A DNA stretch of 64,000 nt from Oegoconia quadripuncta. Lineage: Eukaryota; Arthropoda; Insecta; Lepidoptera; Autostichidae. The stretch covers positions 4,621,731 to 4,685,730 of the forward strand of contig OX438758.1 of NCBI GenBank assembly GCA_949316235.1, read 5' to 3'. Position 1 is the first letter of the stretch; each line of letters opens with the position of its first letter. The position numbers were made by a program, and so were the translations under genes. Below the pieces are notes generated by a model. That model did no database searches. It was not told where the DNA came from and was given only the letters and a program-made list of their open reading frames with translations. This document shows positions 1-15,200 of this stretch, in pieces.

Positions 1-232
1 CGACAAGTTGTGAAATTTATTTTGTTTAATAAAATATTGTTTATTGTTTATTAACATTGCTGTTTGCTTCCGAGGCCCAGGCTAGGTCTGTGCCAAATTT
101 CAATATGATTGGTACAGCTGTTTAGACATGTAAGGTTTTAGTTTGGATGAAAATAAAATTTTCATCTGAATAACGTTGTATTTTTCGTTTAATAAAACAT
201 AACACTCATTAATGCATATTTTCTGGTTTCAG

Positions 233-3200
233 CATGTGAACAAAATACTCCTACGATGTCCTCTTTCTTGGGCGGCCTGGAGTCGTCTGGTTGGCTCAAG
301 CATATCAAGTAAATGAATGGATTATTCCACTATGTTCATCCAGGTGATATGACCCAGGTGCCCAGGTGAACAAAGTGGAATTATTAGTCAACTTTGTTCA
401 CCTCTGAAATAAATCACCTGGGTGATATCACCCAGGTGAACAAAGTGGAATTTTTTAGTCGCCTTTGATCTCCTCGGAAATAAATCACCTGTGTGATATC
501 ACCCAGGTGAACAAAGTGGAATTTATTAGTCGACTTTGTTCACCTCTGAAATAAATCACCTGCGTGATATCAACCAGGTGAACAAAGTCGAATTTATTAG
601 TCAACTTTGATTCTGGTGTCGATGGAGAAATAGTTTTTCATCATCATCATGTGAGCCACAGGACATTCACTGCTGAGCATAGGCCTTCCCTATTTTCGAA
701 AGCAAATGGTTGAAAGCGGTCTGTCCTGCCCTCGCCATGTAAAATTAACTTTTAGCTACGTAGCTAAGTGTATGTGAAATTATAAGTATTTTATTTGCAG
801 TCGCAAACAATTGATTTTTTAAATATAAATACAGGATAAGTACATAAATGTAAGAGCATTAATGATTGTTGAATGGAAAAGGTCGTACTAGAAGGATGTA
901 CGTCATTCAAGTGACTGACGTACTCATAAATGCTCAGGTGCGGTCAACCACTAACCGACAAGTGTGTATGAAGCATTTGATGAGAGTCGAAGAAGCAAAA
1001 GTAGTATATCAGGATCGTTGCAAATGGAAGTCAATACAGAGTGAAATTTAATTAATGTATTTACTGGTGACTCAACTCCTGGTTACGAATAACTTTCCAC
1101 TCGGAACCATAGCCGAATTTAGCCGAAAATGATGATCTTCCATACTATCTCGCAGAAGACCGACGTCTGAGTAGTGGCATTTTGCCACTGCGCTTCGTCC
1201 GGTGAGCGAGGGCGCCGGAGGCCCACCTTCCAGTCTCTCTCCAGAATGGTAGCGGTATTTAAAGAGTTAGTACCCCAGGAGGGTACCAGCACTATTAGTG
1301 CTGGAGAATCCCTCATCGCTCAGGCTGCCCTACTTATTCTGGGGTGGACACCTTCCTCAAAGGCCGGCAACGCATCTGTGACCCTTTTGGTGTTGCGGGT
1401 GTCCATGGGCGGCGGTGATTGCTTTCCATCAGGTGACCCGCATGCTCGTATGCCGCCCTCTCATATAAAAAAAAAAACTATAGAATGGTTTACTTTGTAT
1501 CGTAAATCGTAAATTTTTTCATCGAATTCGACTATGGTTCCTTGAGGAAAGTTGGTCATAATCAAGAGTGTGATAAACGAATTCAAATTCACCCTGTATG
1601 TACACTTAAGTTTCTTTTTTTAATACAAAGCAATGAAGACTAAGACATAGAGGGAGGTACGCGCCAGCCCGTAGGTCACACGAGGCCAGAACCAATCGAT
1701 CGTGGACGAACTTCTGCGTGTCCAATGACCACGGCCCCATAGTCTCAACAAGTCCCACAAACTCATATGGTTACCAAGTAACGATGAGTATTTGCGCGAT
1801 TTAATATAAGGTGGTTTTAGAATGGTTTACTTTATATGGGTAATCGAAAAATTTTTCATCGAATTCGACTATGGTTCCTTGGGGAAAGTTGTTCGTTTTT
1901 ATTTTTTATTTTTTTTGCACAACGGGTTATCACTTGACCTCAATCACACTTGATGTTAAGTGAAGATGAGGCCGAAGGTGGAAGCGTACTGACCCGGAAA
2001 CCCAAATATTTGGGGAACTGGCTATCTTATCTCTGACAACCGGAACGGAAATGCTATTAACATTGCTGTTTGGCGGCAGATTTAGATAAGATGGTGGTAG
2101 CTAGCCAGGCGGACATTTCAAATGCCCTACCACCAATGAAACCGAGTACTAAATATGTACCCCGCTGGGGATCGACCCCGCGACCTCCGATTCGTAAACC
2201 CTATGTTGTTTACATTGAGCCACGGAGGCGGTTCGTAATCAAGAGTGACGTCACCAGTTAAACGAATTACACGAATAATTCACTATGTAGTCTTAGCCTA
2301 CCCCAATAGGAAACAGGCATGAGATGTATGTATTAATGATTGTCTCCAGGTCCATACTGGATACGTCGGTGTGGATAGCGAACGCGATAGAGAGCGGTGT
2401 GAGTGTGTGCGTGCACTGTAGCGATGGGTGGGACCGCACTGCGCAAGTGTGCTCTCTGGCTGCTTTGTGCCTCGAGCCACACTACCGCACCATCAACGGC
2501 TATCAGGTACAACCATTGATTTATCTAAATTCTAACTTTTTTTTTATTATGCACCACTGGTTAGTACTTGACCTCAAACACACCTGATGTTAAGTGAAGA
2601 TGAGAGAGAGAGAGAAAATTTAAAGATCATATCAAAATAACATTAGCAAAAAAAGGTTATTATAAAATTAGTGACTACCTGAATGACAAACACGCTTGGT
2701 GTACTTCGACCAGCTCCACAAAATTATAAAATTGTATTAGTTATTGTATACTTTATTTTAAAAAAAAAGACAACAATGATCCTGTGGATTTCTTGCGCCG
2801 CTTCTTTTTCCATAGATGATTTCCCTTTCCGAAGCGGTAGTAGCTTGGACATACCGACTGACAGATAAATGCAATAAAAACCTTTTTTATATCCAGTAGA
2901 TTTACATTGACATTCAATAAATGATATCATGTATTTTGACCGCCTCCGTGGCTCAATGCAAACAACATTGGGTTTACGATTCGGAGGTCGCGGGTTCGAT
3001 CCCCAGCGGGGTACATGTTTAAGTACTCGGTTTGGTTGGTGGTAGGGCTTTTAAATGTCCGCCTGGCTAGCTACCACCATCTTATCTAAATCTGCCGCCA
3101 AGCAGCAATGTTAATGACATTGTTGTGTTCCGGTTGTCAGAGATAAGATAGCCAGTCCCCCAAATGTATTGGGGTTTCCGGGTCAGTACGCTTCCACCTT

Positions 3201-6200
3201 CGACCTCATCTTCACTTAACATCAGGTGTGATTGAGGTCAAGTACGAACCCGTCGTGCATTAAAAAAAAATGTATCTTACGTTGAAATAAATGCTTGAAG
3301 TTTGAAGTTTGGTCGAAGGTGAAAGCGTACTGACCCGGAAACCCCAACATATTTGGGGGAATGAATAATATTATAAATGCGAAAGTTTGCATGTTTGTTT
3401 CTCAATCACGGCGAAACGGATGAACAGATTTGGTTGATATTTAGTATATAGGTAGAATATACCATGGATTAAGACATAAGACATTTTTTATTCCGAGATA
3501 GTGAATAGTTCCCGCGGGATAAACAAATGTCCGCAATATAGTTATTCCACGCAGGCCAAGCCGCGGGCGGAAAGCTAGTGTGCTGTATATAAAAAATTAT
3601 ACCGAATCTAGCCCCCGTAGCTTGACATCGTTTGTCGCGCGCGACACGACGTGAGAGTGGTATAGTTGTATATTTCGTCCAAGTGAATGAGCAGGACGGA
3701 TCATACTCCTTGTGCAGGAAGAATTAAAATATAAACTTCAGGATGACCAAAAAATCTAAATAGACGTTGATAAAGAATTGGATCTCATTGCGCACGGGAG
3801 TTCACCGCAAAGATCGACTATGTTAGCCAGGTTCTATTACATAATTTAATCGTTATCGTCATCGGTTACGTTCTGACATGTGATTGGTGGACTGATCGTT
3901 CGCTCGGCAATTTGACGGTTTCTCATTGGTCAACGTAATCGATAACAATACCGATGAAGTTACGTAATATAAGGGCAGAGCCAAACCGATTCGCCATGTG
4001 GTCGCCATGGCCGAAATCAGTCGGAAGCATTATCATCATTAGATATGGTCGCGCGAACAATCTTTTTCTCCCTGTTTCTTAGTAGATAAAACAGCGCCAT
4101 CTCTTTTAATCATCGAGAACTAATAGGAGAATGCGCACAACTACATTTTTTTTTAATCTGTGCGCAACCTAGATATGTGCAAGAAAAATCGCAATATTGA
4201 TTAATAACATGAGTTTTACGAGTAATATATTGTGTTCGTTGTACTCAAAAGTACGTGTATGTTTTTTGATCACGTTCACTCGCGCGCAAAATTATTTTGT
4301 ACACTAGAATCCTTCGTTCGGCTTTGGATTCAAAATAGCGCTCTCGCCTCGCCATAAAATTATTATTTTGCTTGCTTGTTATACAATCTACCATTTTTTA
4401 CATGTTTTCATGTTAGTAGTATCTAACTTAAGTATTTATACTTATCTGAAAGTAAAAATAAATTAGCTATCAGAGAGATAATATCAATCTCTAACCACCA
4501 CTGAGGTTGGCTGGAAGAGATCTCTATTAGAGATAAGCTCACCTTTGTACAATATTTCCGACTGATTGTCAACATGTTTTTTATGTGCAATAAAGAATAA
4601 AGAAAGAATCTGAAATAATCATATACGAATTTTATTACACTTATTTTTATCCCCTTACCTTTTTTAGGCCCTAATAGAAAAGGACTGGCTATCATTTGGC
4701 CACAAATTCACGGCTCGCTGCGGCCACATAGCATGCGACGGCCGCGAGCGTTCCCCAGTCTTCACTCAACTCCTGGACAGCACGTGGCAGCTACTGCGTC
4801 AGAGCCCTGAAGCTTTCCAGTTCAACGAGCGGTTCCTGTTGACCCTGCATGATCACGCGCACGCCTGCCAGTATGGGACCTTCATTGGGAACTGCCAGAA
4901 GGACCGCCGTGACTTAAGGTATGGTCACTTCATTTAATTAACGCCCGACGTAAACGTAGATGTTAGAAAACTAAACATAACATCATCTATAAGTAGGGTT
5001 GCCATAACTCTAGAAGTCAATACGGGACGTTTTCTTTTCTAATGCCTAAAACTCGAGCCTAAGACAATCAATACCGACACGCGGCTTTTGAACTATGTTT
5101 TATTATATTTAACTACTTTTGCACGCATGTGCACGTAGTATGAGTTTTCTAACAGATGGGTATTGATCTGATGAGATTATCTCCACAGTAGTGGCTATCG
5201 CGGTCGCGCCCCTCACCTCTCTATTCTATTTCCGTATTTTGTCGAAACACGGGACAAATACGGGACATATAGTAATACGGGATGGAATGGTCAAATACGG
5301 TGACAGTCCCGTATATACGGGACGTATGGCAACCCTATCTATAAAGCAAATGTGTTGAAAGTTAAATGTTTCGAAACGTCTTCTTTCTCCTTATTGAGTT
5401 ACGTTAGGACAAATACTGTACACACACAACGCCGCCAAACACATAACGCTCGTAAAATTGTTTCAAAATATGGTATCAGATTTTTGCGTTGTTAGTTACT
5501 TAAATAGTTAATAAGTATCTTGACTTTTGATCCAGTCCATTTAAGTTTTATCCCTCGTTCGAATGTTAGGTGCGAGAGCCTAAATTTCTAGATATTTTTA
5601 TTTTATTTTTATTATTGGTTAACTTAGTGGCAGCAACTTTCCCTTTCATCACAAATTTAAAACTATTAAATACAATTCTTATTTATTATTTATCACGCTT
5701 GCACTTACATGCATACATCTTACTGTCACTCGTGCTGTAGGTTTTAAATTTGTACCTTGTTCTTTAAAATGACTGAAGTTTTTGTTTGTTGAGTTGAAGT
5801 TGTATTTATCAAGTATATTCGTAAATTTCTGTGCAATAAAGTGTACTTCATTGATTAATTGAAATTAGGTTTCCTATTGTGAAATTTGTAGCTCTTATAT
5901 TTACTTTAAAAGGTGACTTTACGTAAAAGGCGACTAAAGCACTTTTCACCAAAATAAATTTATAGATTTGCACGTTGTAACAGCGATGGGCTCACCCCCT
6001 GTCACGTGTACAGTTCTGTATATTTCTAAACGTGAACCGTGGATGTTGTTTCGAGCATTAAACTTTTAATGTTTAGAAAACCTACACGCTAAGGTTTGGG
6101 ATATCTCTGACCACACCATTTGGGATAACGTCGTGACGTTAGGTATGTACTTAACCGTATTTGCCCTTTTTTCAGATTGTCAGAGCGGACATTCTCACTG

Positions 6201-9200
6201 TGGGGATATATGGCGAATCATCTAAATGAATATAAGAATCCTCTATATAATCCAAAAGCGCATCCTGATGTCCTCAAACCGGACTTGAGCGCCCAGAGTA
6301 TAAGGTAAAGCATTATATGAAGAAAATTCTCATCAGCTCATGTATTTTTGTGAAATTCGATATATTCTTTTCATACGACGACCGACTGGTGTAGTGGATA
6401 GTGACCCTATCAGCGAAACCAACGGTTGCGGGTTCGAATCCCGCGACGGGTAAATGTTTGTGTGATGAATATGAACATTTATTCCTGAGTCATGGATGTT
6501 TATATAAATATTTATGTATGTTTATCCGTTATCTAGTATCCATAGTACAAACTTTGCTTAGTTTGGGACTAGATGATTGGTGTAAGTGTCCGAAATATTT
6601 ATTTATTATTATTTATTTATACAAATATGACTACATGAATACGGTAATAGCGCGGATGTCATAAAAAATAGCATAAGGATAGTTGAGTGATATTATTTAA
6701 CTATATAGATTTAACCGCCTCCGTGGCTCAATATAAACAACATTGGCCTTACGAATGAATGAAATGAATTTAGTATCCAAAAAATTAATTATTACTGTAA
6801 TAGTTTTAAGATTCATAGATATTTGCATGCTGTTAAAAGTGGCTGAATAGGCGATATAACCAGTACCAGACTTAGATAAGATGGTGGTAGCTAGCCAAGT
6901 GGACATGTAACCCGCTGGGGATCGAACCCGCACCCTCCGATTCGTAAACCCTATGTTGTTTACATTTTACGGTTACGGTTAGTTTGTTAGTAATATCTTA
7001 TATTGGTTGCTAATAGGTTCTGGCGTGGTATGTACTGTCGGCATGAGAATGGAGTGCATCCTCGCGAGCCGTTGGGCGACCTGCTCCCGGCTGCCGTGGA
7101 GCACTGCTCGGCGCTGGAGCACCACATCAACTACCTCTCTAAGGTAATAAGAGCGTGCATCATTAGATAACTGTAAATTCATTTTCATACATACATAACG
7201 TCACGACACCCATCGCAAACGGGGTGGACCCGTTTTTCCCGTTCTCGTGGGAATTTTTGTATGACGACCTGTTTTGTGTAGTGGTTATAAACGCTGATTG
7301 CTATAAACCAAAAGGTCGCGGGTTCGAATCCCGCTCGGGGCATATGTTTGTATGATGAATTTTCATTTATATACCTACATATATAAATTAAATTTCATCG
7401 TACAAACATGCCCCGTGATATATGATATGCATCATACAAAAATACCTACGCATTTATTTACAAAAAAAAATGTATTTGTGTACTATATTAACCATCTGGT
7501 CTCCATAATACAAGCTTAGTTGCTTAGTGTGGAACTAAATCGCGCCATCTGTGATATGTCCGGGGATAGTTATTTATTTATTTATTATTTCAAAAGTCCC
7601 TGCGAGAATTTTCCAAAATCCTATCTTAGTGAGTATCTGAATATGTAAAAATTTCCCGTGGGAATTTTCAAAATTTCCCGTAAGCCAATTTTCCCCCGTT
7701 ACCTCGGCTGCGTGGATCTCTAAATAAATACAAATTGAACCCACAAAATGCCGTTCTCGTGCGAGTATTTACCCACAGCGATCCCGTTTTTCCCATTCCA
7801 GTGGTATTTCCCGTTCCCGGGAACTTCGAAAAACCCGTTCTTAGCTGAAGTCTTCTACCTACAAACTATCTACCTGCCAAATTTAGCTTCACACGTCGTT
7901 CGAAATTACGTTTTTAGACCTTTCACTTTTATATTTGGTTGGTGGTAGGGCATTTTAAATGTCCGCCTGGCTAGCTACCACCATCTTATCTAAATCTGCC
8001 GCCAAGCAGCAATGTTAATAGCATTGTTGTGTTCCGGTTGTCAGAGATAAGATAGCCAGTCCCCCAAATGTGTTGGGGTTTCCGGGTCAGTACGCTTCCA
8101 CCTTCGACCTCATCTTCACTTAACATCAGGTGTGATTGAGGTCAAGTACGAACCCGTGATGCATACATTTAAAAAAAAAAATTTATTTCAACAAAGAACT
8201 AAAATTATATTGACATAAAATAAAATACCCTCTATACATTCGTGTGCAAACCACCAACTGTACTAATATATTTAAATGTAACTTTCCAGAGGATATCGAC
8301 ATTTAAGAATCTCCTCTCCGGGAAGAGGGCGGATAAAAACACGGACTCCACGGTCGTTAACTACCAGAATGGGAACCTTGATGCTGTCGAAATAGAGACG
8401 AAAATCGAAGGGCTGCAGATTGATAATAAGTATGATTAGTTAATATTTGACTCAAAGTCACGGCTTGCCGGTGCGTGGTCTCCACCCGAGAACTTTAATG
8501 CCCCACCGGTCATCAGTTCTTCGAGCTATGTGTCCTGCCCACTGCCATGCATTGCTAATCCGCTGGACTATGTCAGTAACCTTCGTTCGCCTACTGCTTT
8601 CTTCATGTCTCATTCGCTCACGTAGTGAATCGCCGAGTATCACCCTCCCCATGGCTCGTTGAGTGACCTTGAGCTTTCTTATGAGACCCATAGAGAGACC
8701 ATTTATGGGAGCCATAGAGAGACCATTTATGAGACCCATAGAGAGATCATTTATGAGACCCATAGAGAGACCATTTATGAGACCCATAAAGAGACCATTT
8801 ATGAGACCCATAGAGAGATCATTTATGAGACCCATAGAGAGACCATGTATGAGACCCATAGAGGACCATGTTTCAGTGCCAAAAGTCATCACTGGTAACA
8901 TATTGATTGAAGCCTTTCGTCTTCAAGGTATTTTGAATGTCGTTGAACCACATATCACTATAAATTAAATTGATTAAGGATATAAATTAATAATTAATGT
9001 AATAAGAAATATGCGGCTCGTGTTTAAAAATAATATTTTGGACACTGACACCAATAGCTTTATCTGGCTGTTGGACACTAACACAAATGGATCGCATAAG
9101 GAAAAGATATGCCTGTTGGCAACAGTTGAGAACCGAAGAGGGAAGATGATAGGTCACTTGATATGACACGACATTTTTGAGGGAAAGAGAGGAAAGGGAC

Positions 9201-12200
9201 GACCTAAGCGCAATTTGACCAAGTGAAAGAAAAAGTGAATGTCGTGTCGTACCAAGAGGTTAAATTTATCCACCGACAAGAGTATAGCTCTTAAATTGAA
9301 GAAGAAGACACCTATTATTGACTGAAAAATTTACTGGTCTCTCCTTTTCAGGTTATTATATGAATCTGGCGGTTCTCTCTCGGAGTTGGAGTGCGCAAAT
9401 CATGACCATCCTCTCAAAGAGGCGAACGGGCCTCATATGAAACCTAACAAGATTCCTCTCATCACTGAGGTCGGTATCACAAAAAAACATGTAACATATC
9501 TATCCCAAAATTTGGCAAGACAACAGAGTTCAGTAAAGTTACACTCTCTATCTCTGGAGATCAGATGCTATATTTCTATGTTGCCCTGCGCGTCTCGACA
9601 CTTGTACGCTACGGGCCCTCTACGATGCCACAGACAATGCTGTACGCGTGGCCATATTCTGGTCCTCAAGAATTTGATATTATTGCCATCGACTCGCTAA
9701 GAAGAAGATCATCAGATCTTAACAAAATTTATATGGGACCACCCTGGTGATATACCCTATCGAACAAAAAAATAAACCTCAAAATCGGTTAACAATTAAC
9801 GAAAATATGGGTGAACGTAGTTTGAAAAAACATGCAGACGAATACAGTACCTCCTCCTTTTTGAGAGTCGGTTAAAAATAAATTTAATCTCCAATAATAA
9901 TAACTTTTCTGAAACTGTATTTTCTTATCTGTTGTGCAATAAAGTGTATTTGTATTGTATTGTAATAAAATATAAAAGCCACACTCGCAGTGCCACCAAC
10001 GTCGCCTATCATTCTGAGCACAGACTAAAAAAAATACTTGCCGAAACTACAATTACACCAATAAATAGTTCCATACTCGTCTCGTATTATACCCATCCGG
10101 ACCATTTATACCGAAGATGAGCTAGGACAGAATTGAAATTTTACTATACAAATTATAACACTCGTCTCGCCAGCAGAAAACCACCTTCACAGTGGAAGGC
10201 ATGAGAGTGCGAAATTGTTGTACTATCGATTTGCTTAACTGGTAACCATCCAATCAATCGAAACTAACGCCATCTATGAAATCATACTGATACTTGCTAG
10301 CAGTAATAGCATTGCTACAAATTATTCTATTCAGTCGAGTTATATGCCTTTTGTAAACTAATATGTTCGAAAATTTCAACAACAGTAGGCATATCACTCG
10401 TAGACGAGTGGTTTTGAACGTCGTAAACAATTACTATGGAAACGTAGCGTTTGGTGGATCGAATCCTTGTCAGCCTACAATTTTTTTTGCTTTTTTCACA
10501 TCAATAAAAGAAACTGAAAATTTCAATTTGCATTATGCTAAAATGGTCAAATGGTACCTGTTTTATTAAAAGGAATATGTGGGTAATCTACCGTATTTCG
10601 TTTTAGCGTGGAGACGACGCTATTCCGGCTAACTTCACGCAGTTAGAGCAAGAGGTCAACACTGTCGCTCTCGACTGGAAAAGCCTCAAGAACGTCACAG
10701 AGTGCAGTTGCTCAACGCCTCTAGACCACTTCAGTAGGAAGGTAAGGACATTCCTTACTTTAATAATTAAAGAAGATCTCAACTTGTAAAGAACATTGAC
10801 TCCAGTGGCGCCATCATTTCGTAAATTATGATTTCTATTCAAACCAACTTAAATCCGTAAAATATTCACTGGGCACAATCGAAATGACTAAAAGTTAATC
10901 ACAAATAATATTTAAATGCGCAACGTCTTCTCGTTCGAGGATTTTTTTTCGATAATGAATAGAGATTTCACCTTACAGCCGCTTTGACAGTTTACAATAG
11001 AAACTGTCAAAGCGGCCATTATAGCGTGCTTTTACCTTAATCATCTTATCAGCCAAACGATGTGCACTGCTGAATGTAGGTATTGTAATTATTGTAATAA
11101 TTAATTATCCTGGCAGGATCGCCATATAGGGATGGCACTAGGAGAGTAGTGAAACGAACGAATTATGTTGCAACACTGCTTTATTAATATTGGTAAACTG
11201 ATTATACTATATACTATACAGGGTGGAAAGTTTCAATGGGGCAGCCAAGGGAGGTACCTTAATCGTTGCAGCTACAAGAAATTGGTCTTAGGAGACTATC
11301 CATAATTTTTCAAAAAAATTTCATTCCCATTCACAGATTTTCAAAAAAATGTACGGTTAGCAAGAAAATTACCATTTGTCACAAAAAAAATTTTTGATAC
11401 TAATCGATCCTGTTCCGTATGCTGATCAAAAAGTTCTATGGGACCAACTGAGGTTTCAGTACTAGAAAAGTCAGAAATCAAAAAAAACTTTTTTCATACA
11501 TTTAAAGTACTTAGATTTTTTTGTCAGGCCATAACAAGAGGTAACTTTTTGTTGTAGCTACAAAAATGATTAAGAAGATGCATATGCAATCAAACAATAA
11601 AATTATTTGGAAAATAATAATTATTTTTATTAATAACTTTATGATATAAGATGCTCAAAATGTTCTCCATTTTGATTAATGCATAAATGTATTCGTTTTC
11701 GTACTGACCGCGTGGCGGACAATAATTTATTTGGATGAATTCCATACAAAATTGTACAGAGCGAGTTTTTTAATTCTTCGACACTGTCATATTTCTTTTT
11801 ATAAATTTCATTTTTTAAATAGCCCCACAGGAAGAAATCAAGCGGCGTTAAGTCACTGCTCACCAAATTGTCTATTCAAAGAACAACGAGTGTTTCGGCT
11901 GTTGTATGCAGGAGCACCATCTTGTTGAAAATAAACTCTTCGTGATTCTGATAATGGTAGATTATCAATAATGTTTGATACATTTTCTAATATTATGTTA
12001 TTGTAAGTGTCGGAATTTAAGTTGCCCTCATAAAATTCCACCATTACTACTTCGTTTCCCTTTAAACCACACCAACACAACAAAGTTCGAAATTTAAAGC
12101 TTATTTGAATTTAAACTAGGTAGGTAAGTAAATCTTTTTTCAGAAAACTATCGAGGTTACGTAAGTTCCAAGTGAAACAAAATTAATTGACTGCATATGT

Positions 12201-15200
12201 ATGGGAAAAGTTTTTTTTGATTTCTAACTTTTCTAGTACTGAAACTTCAGTTGGTCCCATGGAACTTTTTGATCAGCATACGAAACAGGATCGATTAGTA
12301 TCAAAAAAATTTTTTGTGAGAAATGGTAATTTTCTTGCTAACCGTACATTTTTTTGAAAATCTGTGAATGGGAATGAAATTTTTTTGAAAAATTATGGAT
12401 AGTCTCCTAAGATCAATTTCTTGTAGCTGCAACGATTAAGGTACCTCCCTTGGCTGCCCCATTGAAACTTTCCGCTCTGTATATTATATTATACTCCTCT
12501 CAGTATGGGCACTCGAATATACTGCCATCTAGTTGAATTATCGGGTGCAAATTATAATAAGTGGGCTTTATGATGAACATGGACAAAACGACATATGTAA
12601 GGCTTTTGACAGGGTCTGGCATGCCGGTCTCTTAAGTAAGCTCCCTTGCTTTGCAATTCCCTCTGGACTGAGTAGTTGGACATCTGATTTTCTGAGAGAA
12701 CGGTCAATTCAAGTAGTCATCGACGGCTGCTCATCTGGCCTATTGGCTATTAATGCCGGGGTACCTCAAGGTTCAATTCTCTCCGCAACTCTCTTTTTGC
12801 TGCACATCAACGATCTGCTTGAACCCGGAACCTCGGTATGCAGACGACACCACAATTACAGAGAGATATACGTCGGGTGCACAGTCCAAAGGTGAAGATA
12901 TCCGTTCACTTAGGGGGTCCATGTTTGAGCGCATGAATTTGGCATTAAAGGCGGTATCCGATTGGGGCGACGTCAACCTAGTCAAATTCAATGCCACCAA
13001 AACACAGGCGTGTCTGTTCACCAGCAAACGGAGTTCATTCAACCTGACTCCGACTTTCCGAGATGTATCCATACCAATCTCTGACCATCTCAATCTTTTG
13101 GGTATGGAGTTAACCTCTAACCTAAATTTGGGGCGCTCCATAGAATCGAACGGAATCGGCAATATCCAGTATATTTAATTCTTATTTTCTTTGTCTTTGT
13201 AAAAAGAGCAACCCCTGAGTTTCTTGATCGTTCTTCTCTGGGGAGACTGTCTAGTGAATGAGCGATAACTGTGTGTCATGACGATTTCAAATGTTATTCT
13301 TATAACTTACGAAATAAAACATTTTTGATTTTGATTCTTGAACGCTAAAACAGGGGCTAACAAGTTTGGCATTCTCCTTAAGGTCAGGCGATATTTCACA
13401 CCAAAACAAATTTTGGTGCTTTACCAGGCTCAGGTCCGCTCGTACAGAGGAGCGTCAGGAGCGTCTAAAAAATATAGATAATTATAAAAAAACTTGTAAA
13501 AAAAATTCTAATTTAATATTTACAGTAAATTTAATGCTCCCTGTGGATTATAGCAGTAGCACAGAATAACAAATATTTGTATGGTTCGTCTTTGATGTAA
13601 AAAAGACAGGCAATGGTTAATGAGCCCATACAGCCATGTCTTTTTATCTACGCGGAGCGAGTCGCTGTCGGAACTAGTACTTTATAATATTATTGATGAT
13701 GATGATAACGGCAGCACCACTGCTGGGGCTGCGGGCGGTACGTGTGCACGCGGTGCGTGTGTCGGCGCGCCCCCCTCCCCGCGCTGGCCTCCCCCCGCTG
13801 CGCCCCGCTGTGCGCCGCCTGCTCCCCCGCCACCCCCGCCACACCGCGAACAGGTATACTATATTACTTATAACACCAGAACATTACATAAGGCTTTTTG
13901 GCAGGAACTCAGCGAGTGATGGTGCATTTTTGTTTTTATTTCCTGAAATTTGAGCATTCTGAGTTATAATAATAGCAGAATATTGTGCAGAAAAAGTAAG
14001 TGACGGTGTGCAAATGCAGGTAAGTGTAAATTAAAGTGCGTAACAAAGTTTTCGGGTTCCCACAAGAACCTGCAAAATCTTTCGTAAAGCATTCTGCCAC
14101 TTTACTACAGAATGTTTTCGCCTTTAGCTTGATGGATTTACTGTCAAGCCATTATTAATAAAAAAATCCATTAATACCGCCTCCGTGGCACAATGTAAAC
14201 AACATAATATTCAATTGACGAAAATATGGGTGAACATACTCAAAAATGTATGTCTTGATGGAAGAAATTTTTTTTTTATGCACAACGGGTTAGCGCTTTA
14301 CCTCAATCTCACCTGATGTTAAGTGAAGATGAGACCGAAGGTGGTAGATACTGACCCAGAAACCCCATCTTATTTGGAGAACTGGCTATCTCATCTCTGA
14401 CAACCGGAACACAACAATGCTATTAAACATTGCTGTTTGGCGGCAGATTTAGATAAGATGTTGGTAGCTAGCCAGGCGGACATTTAAAAAGCTCTACCAC
14501 CAACCAAACCGAGTGCTAGATATGTACCCCGCTGGGGATCGAACCCGCGACCTCCGAATCGTAAACCCAATGTTGTTTACATTGAGCCACGGAGGCGGTT
14601 AAATCTCTTTTAAGAGATTAGCTAGTACTGTACATCCTGTATCTAGTACGTATTTGAGTTTTATGTGTACTCGTGTGCAATAAATTATAAAATAAAAAAA
14701 CACACGGACGAACATAGAAACTCTTTCTTTTTTAGTCGGTCAAGACAGTAAACCAGTACAAAACCGAATAGAGTCATTATTCTTAAAATTACAGAGGATA
14801 GCAAATATATTTTCTAAACCTATTTGCTTGTTCCCGTGTGCGTGCTATTATCGCATCGACACCGTCCAAGTGAAATAATTAGGAAATTATCTAATTATTT
14901 GTGTACTTCATCATCATATCAGCTACAGGACCTCCACTGCTGAACATAGGCTTCCCCCATAGAATTATAGAATTCCAGAGTGACCGGTTGGAAGCGGCCT
15001 GCATCCACCGATTTGCCGCGACCTTTATCAAGTCGTCTGTCCACCATGTGAGTGCACGTCTTACATATGTATATACCACGGCCAGGTACCGGCGATCCTT
15101 AGCACCCCCGCAGTGTCTTACATATGTACATACCACGGCCAGGTACCGGCGGTCCTTAGCACCCCCGCAGTGTCGTACAAATGTAATACCACGGCCAGGT

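Noticed and set aside
6378..6450. Possible functional tRNA gene (B box GGGTTCGAATCCCGC)
   Set aside because: No complete cloverleaf, and the same head with the same body and tail recurs at 7262 and 16078, so it is a SINE.
8659..8968. Two + strand open frames with ETHRETIY / RPIERPFM repeats
   Set aside because: Antisense or shifted readings of the 24-bp array inside the - strand LINE fragment.
13620..13953. + strand frames rich in Pro/Arg over the GC-rich block
   Set aside because: Wrong frames of the FYVE exon at 13715-13853; only the HHCWGCG frame has splice phase and motif support.
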